10,024 nucleotides of DNA, taken from positions 1-10,024 of the forward strand of contig URQA01000092.1 of NCBI GenBank assembly GCA_900549885.1, in the 5' to 3' direction. Below are positions 1 through 7,332 of this stretch, in pieces. Within the stretch, counting starts at the first letter, position 1. Every line of letters starts with the position of its first letter. The translations under genes and the position numbers were made by a program. The notes beneath the pieces are model-generated. The model ran no database searches. It saw only the letters and a program-made list of their open reading frames with translations, and was not told the DNA's origin. The stretch comes from an uncultured Eubacteriales bacterium. GTDB lineage: Bacteria > Bacillota > Clostridia > Oscillospirales > Oscillospiraceae.

Positions 1-1956
1 GTGGGCAACTGGCCCGGCGTGACAGTGGAGAAAAAGGAGGGGCTGGCCAAGGTGGATGGCCGGGACGTGACGGTCGTGGATCTGCCCGGCGTCTACTCTC
101 TGTCCCCCTACTCCATGGAGGAGATCGTGGCTCGCAACTTTGTGGTGGGGGAGCATCCGGACGCCATCATTAACATCGTGGACGCCACCAACATCGAGCG
201 CAACCTCTACCTCACCGTTCAGCTGCTGGAGCTGGAGCGGCCTATGGTGGTGGCATTGAACTTCATGGATGAGGTGGAAAAGCGGGGAGACAAGCTGGAC
301 ATCGCAAGGCTCAGCCGCTGCCTGGGGGTGCCCGTCATCCCCATCACCGCCCGGACGGGGAAAAACGTCCAAAAGCTTCTGGACGAGGCCCATCGGCAGA
401 TGCACACCGGATTCACCGTAGAACCGGACGACTTGTACGACGAGTTCACCCATCAGATTCACCACGAGGTGGACGAGCTCATCCACGACCGGGCCTACGC
501 CGCCGGGATCCCTGCCCACTGGGCATCTATCAAGCTCATCGAGGGAGATGAGCTGGTAGAGCAGGCCCTGGGTCTGGACGACGCCACCCGGTGGAAGGTA
601 GATGCGGTGGCCCAACGGTATGAGTCGGCCTATCCTCTGGGAGACCGGGAAACCCTCATCGCCGACGCCCGCTACCGCTTTATCCAGCGGGTGGTGAAGC
701 TGTGCGTCCAGCGTGGTCGCCCCGTAGACGCCCTCACTCTGTCCGATCGGATCGACGCCATCGTCACCAACAAATATCTGGCCGTGCCTGCTTTCTTGGT
801 ACTGATGCTGGTAATGTTCTCCCTGACCTTTGGCCCGGGTCAGGTGCTGTCCGATGCCGTGGACTGGTTCTTCAACGACTGGCTGGCCACCCGGCTGGAC
901 TGGGCCCTGACCCAGACCGGGGTGGCCGGCTGGGTCAACTCCCTGCTGGTGGATGGTATTTTGTCCGGGGTGGGGGGTGTGCTCACCTTCCTGCCGCAAA
1001 TCGCCATTTTATTCCTGTTTCTCTCCTTTTTGGAGGACTCGGGCTACATGGCCCGGGCAGCCTTTATCATGGACCGGCTGCTCCGGCGCTTCGGTCTGAG
1101 CGGCAAGGCATTTATCCCCATGCTCATGGGCTTCGGCTGCACGGTGCCGGCCATCATGGGCGCCCGCACCATGGAAAATGAGAAGGACCGCCGCATGACT
1201 ATCATGCTGGTGCCCTTCATGTCCTGCTCCGCCCGGTTGCCAGTGTATGGTCTGATTGCCGCGGCTTTTTTCCCCCGCTACGCCGGTCTGGTCATTTTTT
1301 CCCTGTATGTGCTGGGCCTGCTGTGCGCCATCCTGTCTGGCATTCTGCTGCGCAAGACCATGTTCAAGGGAGAGCCCGCCGCCTTTGTGTTGGAACTACC
1401 CCCCTACCGCCTACCCACCGCCCGCAACTGCCTGATGCACGTGTGGGAGCGGGTGCGGGGTTTCCTGGTGAAGGCGGGTACCCTCATCCTGGCCATGAGC
1501 GTGGTGCTCTGGTTCCTCCAGTCCTTCGGCATTACCAGCCAAGGGCTGCAAATGGTGGATGATGCCGGGCAGTCCATTCTGGGAGCCATCGGCTCCTTCA
1601 TCGCCCCGGTGTTTGCCCCCCTGGGCTTCGGTGCGTGGCAGGCGGCGGTAGCCCTGCTGGCCGGGCTAGTGGCCAAGGAGGCGGTGGTTTCCTCCCTATG
1701 CCTGCTCTACGGTTTTTCCACCCTGGACGCCGGATCCACCATCGCCGCGGCCCTGTCCTCCACCTTCCACACTCCAGTGGCCGCCTACGCCTACCTGGTG
1801 TTTATCCTGCTGTACGTCCCCTGCGTGGCCGCCGTGTCCACCCTGTACCGGGAGATGAACAGCCTGAAGTGGACGGTGCGCTCCATCCTGTGGCAACTGT
1901 GCGCCGCCTGGCTGGTGTCCTTCGTGGTGTTCCAGGTGGGCAGCCTGCTGTTCTGA
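1..1956 (+). CDS. feoB: FeoB ferrous iron transporter, 5'-truncated by window edge
   Basis: Fe2+ uptake protein of the inner membrane: an N-terminal GTPase domain coupled to a polytopic permease. The reading frame is open from base 1; the GTG there encodes the Val of the family motif VGNWPGVTVEKKEG and is not a start, so about 30-35 residues including the G1/P-loop lie upstream. Visible GTPase motifs are the G2 Thr (T8), G3 DLPG (27-30), G4 NFMD (87-90) and a G5-like TARTGKN near 116-122. A helical linker follows to about residue 255. The permease half has the two Gate motifs with conserved Cys, GFGCTVPAIMGAR (C380) and PFMSCSARLPVY (C409), and a late Cys in YVPCVAAVS (C608). The C-terminus is complete and hydrophobic. 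The small Cys-rich gene 11 bp downstream supports a feo operon; feoA would be expected upstream, outside the window. Family identification is very secure; the exact start cannot be seen. Confidence 0.97.
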   Translation: MGNWPGVTVEKKEGLAKVDGRDVTVVDLPGVYSLSPYSMEEIVARNFVVGEHPDAIINIVDATNIERNLYLTVQLLELERPMVVALNFMDEVEKRGDKLDIARLSRCLGVPVIPITARTGKNVQKLLDEAHRQMHTGFTVEPDDLYDEFTHQIHHEVDELIHDRAYAAGIPAHWASIKLIEGDELVEQALGLDDATRWKVDAVAQRYESAYPLGDRETLIADARYRFIQRVVKLCVQRGRPVDALTLSDRIDAIVTNKYLAVPAFLVLMLVMFSLTFGPGQVLSDAVDWFFNDWLATRLDWALTQTGVAGWVNSLLVDGILSGVGGVLTFLPQIAILFLFLSFLEDSGYMARAAFIMDRLLRRFGLSGKAFIPMLMGFGCTVPAIMGARTMENEKDRRMTIMLVPFMSCSARLPVYGLIAAAFFPRYAGLVIFSLYVLGLLCAILSGILLRKTMFKGEPAAFVLELPPYRLPTARNCLMHVWERVRGFLVKAGTLILAMSVVLWFLQSFGITSQGLQMVDDAGQSILGAIGSFIAPVFAPLGFGAWQAAVALLAGLVAKEAVVSSLCLLYGFSTLDAGSTIAAALSSTFHTPVAAYAYLVFILLYVPCVAAVSTLYREMNSLKWTVRSILWQLCAAWLVSFVVFQVGSLLF

Positions 1957-1967
1957 GGTGAGAAAAC

Positions 1968-2126
1968 ATGCTGAAATACATTATCTATGCCTTAGTGGCC
2001 GCCCTGGCGGTCTGGGCGGTGTGGTATCTCATCCGGACGGTCCGCCGCCAGCTGCGGGAGGGCTGCGGCTGCGGCGGAAATTGCCAAGGCTGTTCTGAAA
2101 CCTGCAAGTCCTGTAAGAAGAAATAG
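1968..2126 (+). CDS. FeoB-associated Cys-rich membrane protein (52 aa)
   Basis: Small protein of 52 residues starting MLKYIIYALVAALAVWAVWY. Residues 3-22 form a single hydrophobic membrane segment; a basic stretch (RTVRRQLR, 23-30) follows, then a Cys-rich tail with six Cys (33, 35, 39, 42, 46, 49) in CxCxxxCxxC and CxxC spacings, ending in KKK. This architecture matches the family annotated as FeoB-associated Cys-rich membrane protein, which is found directly after feoB in Firmicutes. The start ATG lies 11 bp after the feoB stop, and AGGTGAG at 1956-1962 overlaps that stop and serves as ribosome binding site. By the positive-inside rule the Cys tail probably faces the cytoplasm, where it could hand over or sense iron; that role is inference, as the family function is not firmly established. 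It is followed at once by a terminator. Confidence 0.88.
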   Translation: MLKYIIYALVAALAVWAVWYLIRTVRRQLREGCGCGGNCQGCSETCKSCKKK

Positions 2127-2157
2127 AGAAAGGGTCGGCGCACAGCGCCGTTTCTCT
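2125..2157 (+). terminator. Intrinsic terminator of the feo operon
   Basis: Perfect 6-bp stem CGGCGC (2136-2141) / GCGCCG (2145-2150) with an ACA loop. It extends, across a 4-base bulge, by AGAGAAA (2125-2131) pairing with TTTCTCT (2151-2157). The T-rich 3' arm starts right after the GC stem, and the structure overlaps the stop codon of the Cys-rich gene. The U-tract is interrupted, so efficiency is uncertain. Confidence 0.6.
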
Positions 2158-2169
2158 ACCGGCTGTTTT

Positions 2170-2410
2170 CCCTGTACCTTACTCAGCCGTCCCCCGTCCA
2201 TGGTAAGCACCCCGTCGTACAGCTCTATCTATAAGCCCCTGAGCGGGCTTGTGGGAGACATGGATGACTAGGAGACGTCCAACTCCAGGACCAACTCTTC
2301 CACTGCTCGGGCAGTGGAAGGGTTCAAGGCGGAGGTCACTTTATCCAGCAGCACCACGTCCGGCCAGTGCCCCGGCGCAACTGCTGGGCCACCCGGTCTG
2401 TGTGGAACTG
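2170..2410 (-). pseudogene. Decayed ABC ATPase C-terminal fragment
   Basis: Reading the minus strand, three frame-shifted pieces together resemble the end of an ABC ATPase. Piece 1 ends at a stop at 2268-2270 and contains PDVVLLDKVTSALNPSTAR followed by AVEELVLELDVS: Walker B (with Lys where the catalytic Glu should be) plus D-loop. Piece 2, just after that stop, reads VIHVSHKPAQ, an H-loop with its His. Piece 3, in another frame, reads ELYDGVLTMDGGRLSK, the usual final strand turn. At least one in-frame stop and one frameshift separate them. No Walker A is visible, and the signature region before Walker B is scrambled. It lies downstream of, and on the same strand as, the intact exporter pair, so it may be the remnant of another ABC gene of an older gene cluster. 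The assignment rests on motif order; limits are approximate. Confidence 0.72.
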
Positions 2411-2483
2411 GGTCATGCCCTCGGGCAGGTTCCCCCTGTCAACCTTTCCTTCAGTTGCACAACATCCCGGATTCTTGGAACGC

Positions 2484-2523
2484 AAGAACAGGGCGCCCGG
2501 TTTTCCCGGACACCCTGTTTCTT
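2484..2523 (-). terminator. Terminator of the marR-ABC exporter operon
   Basis: On the minus strand a 13-bp stem, ACAGGGTGTCCGG (2518-2506) / CCGGGCGCCCTGT (2500-2488), closes a GAAAA loop. Two pairs are G-U only in the minus-strand RNA; the plus-strand RNA would have C-A mismatches there, which favours minus-strand use. The stem continues as AAGAA/TTCTT with one bulged base, and a short U-rich stretch follows. It sits about 65-100 bases past the stop of the 733-aa exporter. Confidence 0.6.
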
Positions 2524-2584
2524 TTCTCTCGGTTGGAGCGTTCTCCTCCCGTCTGCGGGTTGTAAGCGGCACTGAGCCAGAGAA

Positions 2585-4786
2585 TCAATCCAACTCAAAC
2601 TGGCCGGTATACAGTTGATAGTAGCGGCCCTTTTCTTCCAGCAGTTCTGTATGGCTGCCTTTTTCCATGATCTCACCGTGTTCAATGACCACAATGCAGT
2701 CAGCATTGCGCACCGTGCTCAGCCGATGGGCAATGACGAACACCGTCCGCCCTTCCATCAGGGCATCCATACCCTGCTGAATGTGCTGCTCGGTCCGGGT
2801 ATCGATAGAAGAGGTTGCCTCGTCCAGTATCATCACCGGAGGATCCTTAACGGCGGCTCGGGCAATGGCCAAAAGCTGGCGCTGGCCCTGGCTGAGGTTG
2901 GCGCCGTCCCCTGTGACCACGGTCTGGTAGCCGTCCGGCAATCGGCGGATAAAGGCATCGGCGTTAGCCGTTTTGGCGGCCTGAATGCACTCGTCATCGG
3001 TGGCGTCCAGACGGCCATAGCGGATATTATCCATAACTGTGCCGGTAAACAGGTGGGTATCCTGAAGGACGGAGCCCTGACTCAAGCGCAGGGAGTCCTT
3101 TTCAATATTCTTGACGTCGATGCCATCGCAGGTGATGGTGCCTCCCTGAATTTCATAAAAGCGGTTAATCAGGTTCGTCACTGTGGTTTTTCCTGCGCCG
3201 GTAGAGCCTACAAAAGCGATTTTCTGGCCGGGATTGGCGTATACGTCCACGTGCTTGAGTACCGGCTTGTTAGGCACATAAGAGAAATCCACCTGGGACA
3301 GCCGTACCGCCCCCCGCAGCTCTGTGAGGTAGTAGTCCTCCCCAGGGACGTTGCGCACCGTGCCCCGGATCTGATGCAGCGTAGGCACTCCGGTATGATC
3401 GGGATATTTCCAGGCCCAGCCGTGGTTCGATAGCTGGGACAAATCGGCTACTTCGACCAAGGTCCCGTCGGAGGCAACCTTCACCCAAATGCCCTCTTCA
3501 GAATCTATGCCGGGGGGGAGGAGCGTGAGGGTCCCTCCTGTTCTGCTAGCCTGGCCAAGCTCGGTCAGGCCGCCATCTGTCCCCACCAAGACAGGCACCA
3601 AGGTCATCCCCCCAGTGCGCGGGGTCTTCCAGGCCCACAAGCGGGGGTGTCCCTTCCCAGTGTAAACAGACAACGTACCGTTGGTGTCTTTCTCCGCAGG
3701 AACCAGAGTGACCTTGCCCTCATCTTCCTCAGGCTTGGAATCCATGACCTCGAAGATGCGCTCCGCACCGGCCAGAGCGGCCAGCACAGTGGTCATCTGC
3801 ATGGAGATCTGGTTGACAGGCTGGGTAATCTGCTTGTTATAGTTGAGGTAGGTGATTAGGCCTCCGATGTCAAAGCCAGTCAGGGCCAGGGCTGCTCCCA
3901 CGGCCGCTGTCACCGCATAGCCCATATTCGTGATGGAGGCAGTGATGGGCATGATGGAACCAGAGTAATAGTTGGCACGGCTGGCAGACTCCCGGTACTC
4001 ATCATTAAGGCCGTTGAAGTCGGCCTTGGCTTGTTCTTCATGAGTGAACGCCTTGACTACCTTCATGCCCTCGATCATTTCCTGGATGTTGCCGTTGACC
4101 GCGCCCAGGGCAGCCTGCTGCTTCTTATAATACAGCCGGCTGAGCGCACCCCGCTGCTTGAATACCAGCAATACGACTGCCAGCATCACCAGGGTGCACA
4201 AGAACAGCACCGGGGAGATATAAAGCATCATGGCTACTACGCCAATGAACGTAATGGCGGATGAGAACAGCTGGACCACGCTCTGCTCCAACGCCAGCTG
4301 CACGTTGTCCGCGTCGTTGGTAAAGCGGCTCATGAGTTCACCGTGAGTGTGCTGGTCGAAGAAGCTCAGCGGCAGCTCCTGGAGCTTGTCAAACAGGTCT
4401 TTACGCAACTTATTGCATCCCTTCTGAGCCAGTTGGGCCATGAGGTTCGCTTGAAGATAGGTGCAAACAGCAGTGGCCAGATACAGGCCCAGCAGCTGCA
4501 GGCAGGAAGGCAATAAGGAGGGCAGCAGAGCCTGACCATCCAGAAAGGCGCTCTCAATGCTGTTGATGATCGGCCGCATCATATAGGACGCGGCAATGTT
4601 CAGCACCGCAGCGGCAATGACGCACACTACCGCCAGTACCAGCAGTAAAGGGCGGGAAGCCAAGTAGGAAAACATCCGCAAGATGGTGCCCCGCAGGTTT
4701 TTGGGCTTACCATAGCCTCCGCGAGGACCTGCGCCCGGACCGCCGCCGTTATTGGGCTTTTGGAATTTGCGTTCTTGCTGTGCCAT
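2585..4786 (-). CDS. ABC half-exporter with catalytic-site NBD and long inserted linker (733 aa)
   Basis: Type IV (MsbA/LmrA-like) exporter half: an N-terminal membrane domain (six predicted helices, about 35-330) and a C-terminal ATPase. NBD motifs: Walker A GSTGAGKTT (527-535), Q-loop Q575, signature LSQGQ (631-635, non-canonical), Walker B VMILDE (651-656) with intact E656, D-loop SSID (659-662), H-loop H687. It should therefore supply the catalytic Walker motifs of a heterodimer with the 597-aa partner. Usual length for the family is about 580-620; the excess is an insertion at about 350-490 between the last membrane helix and the first NBD strand, holding two copies of a WAWK-x-P-x-x-T-G unit (384-392 and 457-466). 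The N-terminus is Gly/Pro-rich (11-26). The start ATG overlaps the TAA of the upstream gene by one base (TAATG), implying translational coupling; AGGAAGGGG lies just upstream. The substrate is unknown; drug or lipid efflux is an inference from the family and the MarR gene. Confidence 0.93.
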   Translation of the reverse strand: MAQQERKFQKPNNGGGPGAGPRGGYGKPKNLRGTILRMFSYLASRPLLLVLAVVCVIAAAVLNIAASYMMRPIINSIESAFLDGQALLPSLLPSCLQLLGLYLATAVCTYLQANLMAQLAQKGCNKLRKDLFDKLQELPLSFFDQHTHGELMSRFTNDADNVQLALEQSVVQLFSSAITFIGVVAMMLYISPVLFLCTLVMLAVVLLVFKQRGALSRLYYKKQQAALGAVNGNIQEMIEGMKVVKAFTHEEQAKADFNGLNDEYRESASRANYYSGSIMPITASITNMGYAVTAAVGAALALTGFDIGGLITYLNYNKQITQPVNQISMQMTTVLAALAGAERIFEVMDSKPEEDEGKVTLVPAEKDTNGTLSVYTGKGHPRLWAWKTPRTGGMTLVPVLVGTDGGLTELGQASRTGGTLTLLPPGIDSEEGIWVKVASDGTLVEVADLSQLSNHGWAWKYPDHTGVPTLHQIRGTVRNVPGEDYYLTELRGAVRLSQVDFSYVPNKPVLKHVDVYANPGQKIAFVGSTGAGKTTVTNLINRFYEIQGGTITCDGIDVKNIEKDSLRLSQGSVLQDTHLFTGTVMDNIRYGRLDATDDECIQAAKTANADAFIRRLPDGYQTVVTGDGANLSQGQRQLLAIARAAVKDPPVMILDEATSSIDTRTEQHIQQGMDALMEGRTVFVIAHRLSTVRNADCIVVIEHGEIMEKGSHTELLEEKGRYYQLYTGQFELD

Positions 4787-6579
4787 TATTCCTGCACCCC
4801 TTCCTGCTGAGACGCATAGATTTCCTGATAGATCTGATTGGTTTTCATCAGTTGGTCATGGGTGCCCACGCCGGAGACGGTGCCATCGTCCAGCACCACA
4901 ATCTTATCGGCATACTGCACAGAGCTGATACGCTGGGCAATGATGATGACGGTGGTGCCCTTGAGGTTTTTCTTGAAGGATTCCCGAATGAGGCCCTCCG
5001 TGGTGGAGTCTACTGCAGAGGTAGAGTCGTCCAGGATGAGCACCGCGGGGTGGCGCAGCATGGCCCGTGCAATACAAAGACGCTGCTTCTGGCCGCCGGA
5101 CACGTTGACGCCGCCCTGTTCCAGATAAGTGTCAAATCCGTCGGGGAAGCTCATGACAAAATCGTAAGCCTGAGCGTCCTTGGCTGCCTGGATCATCTCC
5201 TCTTCCGTGGCGTCCTCACGGCCCCAGAGCAAGTTTTCCCGAATGGTGCCGGAGAACAGCACGTTGTTCTGCAGCACCATGCCAATGCGGCCCCGAAGCT
5301 CCTCCAGAGGATATTCCTTGACGTTGACACCATCCAGCAGAACCTGGCCGCCGCTGACATCATAGAACCGAGGGATCAGGTTGACCAAGGTAGACTTGCC
5401 CGTTCCGGTTCCGCCCACTACGGCGACGAATTCACCGGGCTCCACGGTGAGATCAATGTGGTGGAGCACATCCTCTCCAGTGCCGCCAGCCTGATACTTA
5501 AAGGATACATCCTGGAACTCCACCCGGCCCTGGGGGCGAGGCAGATAATGGTCCTCTTCGCCCGGAGCGGGAACAAAAGGCGCGCCATCCGCACCAACTG
5601 CGGGCAGCGGGGCACGGGGGCCGTCCGTGATGTCGGAATTAGTATCCAGTACCTCAAAGACACGATCAGCGGATGCCTGGGCACGGACTACCTGGAGCAA
5701 AGCCATAGCCACCATCAGCACGGAGAAAAGAATCTGGAAGATGTAATTGAGGATGGTCTGGAGCTCGCCTACGCCCAATTCGCCGGCCAGAACCATATGA
5801 CCGCCGTTGTAGAGCACCACCACCGTGGTAATAGAGATGCCCAAAGTCAAAATAGGCTGCATGAGCACGATGCGCAACACAGCGGCCAGGCCGGTCTTGG
5901 TAAACAGGTCATTGGCACCCTGGAACTTCTTCCTCTCGTGATTCTCCCGAACATAGGACTTGACCACCCGGATGGCGATCAGGTTTTCCTGGACCTTTTC
6001 GTTCAGGTTGTCAATGGCCTTCTGCATCTTCTCAAACAGAGGATGGCAGATGTACATCAACCCACCCACGCACACAGCTAGGATAGGGATGACGATGCAC
6101 ACGATAACCGCAAGCTCTGGCCCCAGCTGGAAAGCTAGGATGAGGGCGGCGATTACCATGGTAGAGGCCCGCACGATCATCCGCAGGCACATGACCGCTA
6201 CCATCTGGATATTAGTCAAGTCATTGGTCAGACGGGTGATAAGGGAGGATGAGGAAAAGCGGTCGATATCTGCAAAGGAAAAGGTGGTAATCTTATTGAA
6301 CTGGGCCCGGCGCAGATTAGCGCCCATTCCCTGAGCGGCAAAGGAGGCCGCCTTGGAGGAATAGGTGCCGGACACCATGGCGATGACCGCCAGCGCGAAC
6401 ATGATGGCGCCCGAGGTGAGGATTTCCCGCATATCGCCGCTGGGGATCCCCTTGTCGATAATGTTGGCCATCTGCAGCGGCATGAGCAGTTCGCAGACTG
6501 TCTCGAGCATCACCAGGAGCGGTGAGAGCACTGCGTACATCCCATACCCCTTGAGGTAGGGAATCAGTCGTCTTAGCAT
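4786..6579 (-). CDS. ABC half-exporter with degenerate NBD (597 aa)
   Basis: Partner half of the exporter: membrane domain about 1-305, ATPase about 350-597, a normal length for the family. NBD motifs: Walker A GGTGTGKST (389-397), Q-loop Q437, canonical signature VSGGQ (493-497), Walker B VLILDD (513-518) with Asp518 where the catalytic Glu belongs, and H-loop IIIAQR with Gln549 in place of His. These two substitutions are the mark of the non-hydrolysing half in heterodimeric exporters such as TM287/288, BmrCD and LmrCD (established knowledge). Its intact signature would complete the active site formed by the partner's Walker motifs. The start lies 5 bp after the marR stop with only a distant weak AAGGA, so translation is probably coupled to marR. 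A shorter Pro/Ala-rich linker (320-350) replaces the long insertion seen in the partner. Confidence 0.94.
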   Translation of the reverse strand: MLRRLIPYLKGYGMYAVLSPLLVMLETVCELLMPLQMANIIDKGIPSGDMREILTSGAIMFALAVIAMVSGTYSSKAASFAAQGMGANLRRAQFNKITTFSFADIDRFSSSSLITRLTNDLTNIQMVAVMCLRMIVRASTMVIAALILAFQLGPELAVIVCIVIPILAVCVGGLMYICHPLFEKMQKAIDNLNEKVQENLIAIRVVKSYVRENHERKKFQGANDLFTKTGLAAVLRIVLMQPILTLGISITTVVVLYNGGHMVLAGELGVGELQTILNYIFQILFSVLMVAMALLQVVRAQASADRVFEVLDTNSDITDGPRAPLPAVGADGAPFVPAPGEEDHYLPRPQGRVEFQDVSFKYQAGGTGEDVLHHIDLTVEPGEFVAVVGGTGTGKSTLVNLIPRFYDVSGGQVLLDGVNVKEYPLEELRGRIGMVLQNNVLFSGTIRENLLWGREDATEEEMIQAAKDAQAYDFVMSFPDGFDTYLEQGGVNVSGGQKQRLCIARAMLRHPAVLILDDSTSAVDSTTEGLIRESFKKNLKGTTVIIIAQRISSVQYADKIVVLDDGTVSGVGTHDQLMKTNQIYQEIYASQQEGVQE

Positions 6580-6584
6580 AGGGT

Positions 6585-7100
6585 TTATACCATCCTTTCC
6601 CGAGGCGGCGGAGGCGAACAGCTGGCATCAACGTCGCCGCCGATTTGATAGAGATTGTTCAGCATGCGCTTGTGAAACGACATAACCTGTTCCCGTTCCT
6701 GAGGGGTGAAGCCGTGAAACATATACTCATCCACAGACCGCATGACCTCTCCGCTTGTCTGCATCGCCTGCCTGCCCTTGGCCGTAATGGAGATGCGATT
6801 ACGGCGGCTGTCCTGTTCGTCCGCATGTCGGGTGACATAGCCGCACAACTCCAGAGACTTCAGGGAGGCGGCCACAGTGGCCGGTGAGATGCGCAGCAGG
6901 TCTGCCAACTCCTTCTGAGATGGAGCGGAAGAACCATCCTCCGGATAGCGCATCAAAAGAAACAGGATTTTGGGAGACCCCAGATGGGGCAGGCCCCTCC
7001 TGCGCAGGCCGGACTGCTGGGCATTAAAGTGAGCCAGCAGCAGGGCGTGAAGCAGAAAATCAGGAGAGACTTCGGGGTCAGGCCTGAAATCCGCTGGCAT
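6585..7100 (-). CDS. MarR-family transcriptional repressor (171 aa)
   Basis: Winged-helix DNA-binding protein, expected to act as a dimer on its own promoter. The helix-turn-helix is at about 61-90 (SQKELADLLRISPATVAASL then KSLELCGYVTR) and the wing at 93-106, with the family-typical DEQDSRRNRISIT. Flanking helices (about 12-35 and 118-152) would form the dimer interface. The start is placed at 7100, not at the in-frame ATG 27 bases upstream (7127), because a perfect AAGGAGGT (7115-7108) sits 7 bases before the chosen ATG and would lie inside the longer version. It is the first gene of the operon and stops 5 bp before the 597-aa exporter half, the classic layout of a drug-responsive repressor controlling its efflux pump. 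The inducing ligand cannot be predicted. The C-terminus is a Pro/Arg-rich tail. Confidence 0.92.
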   Translation of the reverse strand: MPADFRPDPEVSPDFLLHALLLAHFNAQQSGLRRRGLPHLGSPKILFLLMRYPEDGSSAPSQKELADLLRISPATVAASLKSLELCGYVTRHADEQDSRRNRISITAKGRQAMQTSGEVMRSVDEYMFHGFTPQEREQVMSFHKRMLNNLYQIGGDVDASCSPPPPRERMV

Positions 7101-7130
7101 GAAAAAAACCTCCTTCCAGGCAGCCACTCC

Positions 7131-7142
7131 AATTAAATAATT
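7131..7142. promoter_or_regulatory. Candidate MarR operator 2 (AT-rich inverted repeat)
   Basis: AATTA-AA-TAATT, a 5-bp inverted repeat with a 2-base spacer, in the marR 5' leader between the promoter and the ribosome binding site. A related TAATTA core overlaps the -10 region (near 7174-7179). It could be an extra MarR contact site, but AT-rich palindromes arise easily by chance. Confidence 0.4.
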
Positions 7143-7148
7143 TGGGGG

Positions 7149-7159
7149 CTGATAATCAG
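7149..7159. promoter_or_regulatory. Candidate MarR operator 1 (CTGAT-A-ATCAG)
   Basis: Perfect 5-bp inverted repeat with a one-base centre, placed about 4-14 bases downstream of the predicted marR transcription start. Repressor bound here would block initiation or early elongation. Both position and symmetry fit autorepression by the MarR protein; no binding data are available. Confidence 0.5.
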
Positions 7160-7169
7160 TACGCTGTCT

Positions 7170-7198
7170 ATTTTAATTAGCCCGCTTACGATTGTCAA
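7170..7198 (-). promoter_or_regulatory. SigA-type promoter of the marR-ABC operon
   Basis: On the minus strand, consensus -35 TTGACA (7198-7193), a 17-base spacer, and -10 TAAAAT (7175-7170, five of six consensus bases). Start of transcription is predicted near 7163, about 63 bases before the marR ATG. Confidence 0.82.
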
Positions 7199-7250
7199 TA
7201 GTCACTTTGCATCAAAAAATGAGCCAGAAAAAAATCCTTTCTCAGGGCTT

Positions 7251-7264
7251 AGAACAAACGTTTG
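7251..7264. promoter_or_regulatory. LexA (SOS) box
   Basis: AGAACAAACGTTTG matches the Gram-positive SOS box CGAACRNRYGTTYG at every position except the first. It overlaps the -35 hexamer of the lexA promoter by three bases, so LexA binding should occlude RNA polymerase: autoregulation of the SOS repressor. Confidence 0.85.
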
Positions 7265-7290
7265 ACATTCTCCTATCCCTATGGTACACT
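7262..7290 (+). promoter_or_regulatory. SigA-type promoter of lexA
   Basis: Consensus -35 TTGACA (7262-7267), a 17-base spacer, and -10 TACACT (7285-7290). Transcription should start near 7297, giving a short leader before the ribosome binding site AAGGAGG (7319-7325). Confidence 0.85.
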
Positions 7291-7332
7291 GAACCTGTCA
7301 AAAGATGCTCCACATCATAAGGAGGATGCTCC

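Noticed and set aside
2615..3433. 272-codon plus-strand ORF opposite the 733-aa ABC exporter
   Set aside because: Lies antisense to the ATPase domain; no initiation signals or recognised domain.
4780..6081. 433-codon plus-strand ORF opposite the 597-aa ABC exporter
   Set aside because: Mirror of the exporter's codons; His/Gln/Leu-rich with no family resemblance, while the other strand has all ABC motifs.
7101..7127. Upstream ATG adding nine codons to the MarR protein
   Set aside because: The perfect AAGGAGGT lies inside this extension and 7 bases before the downstream ATG, so the shorter start is used.
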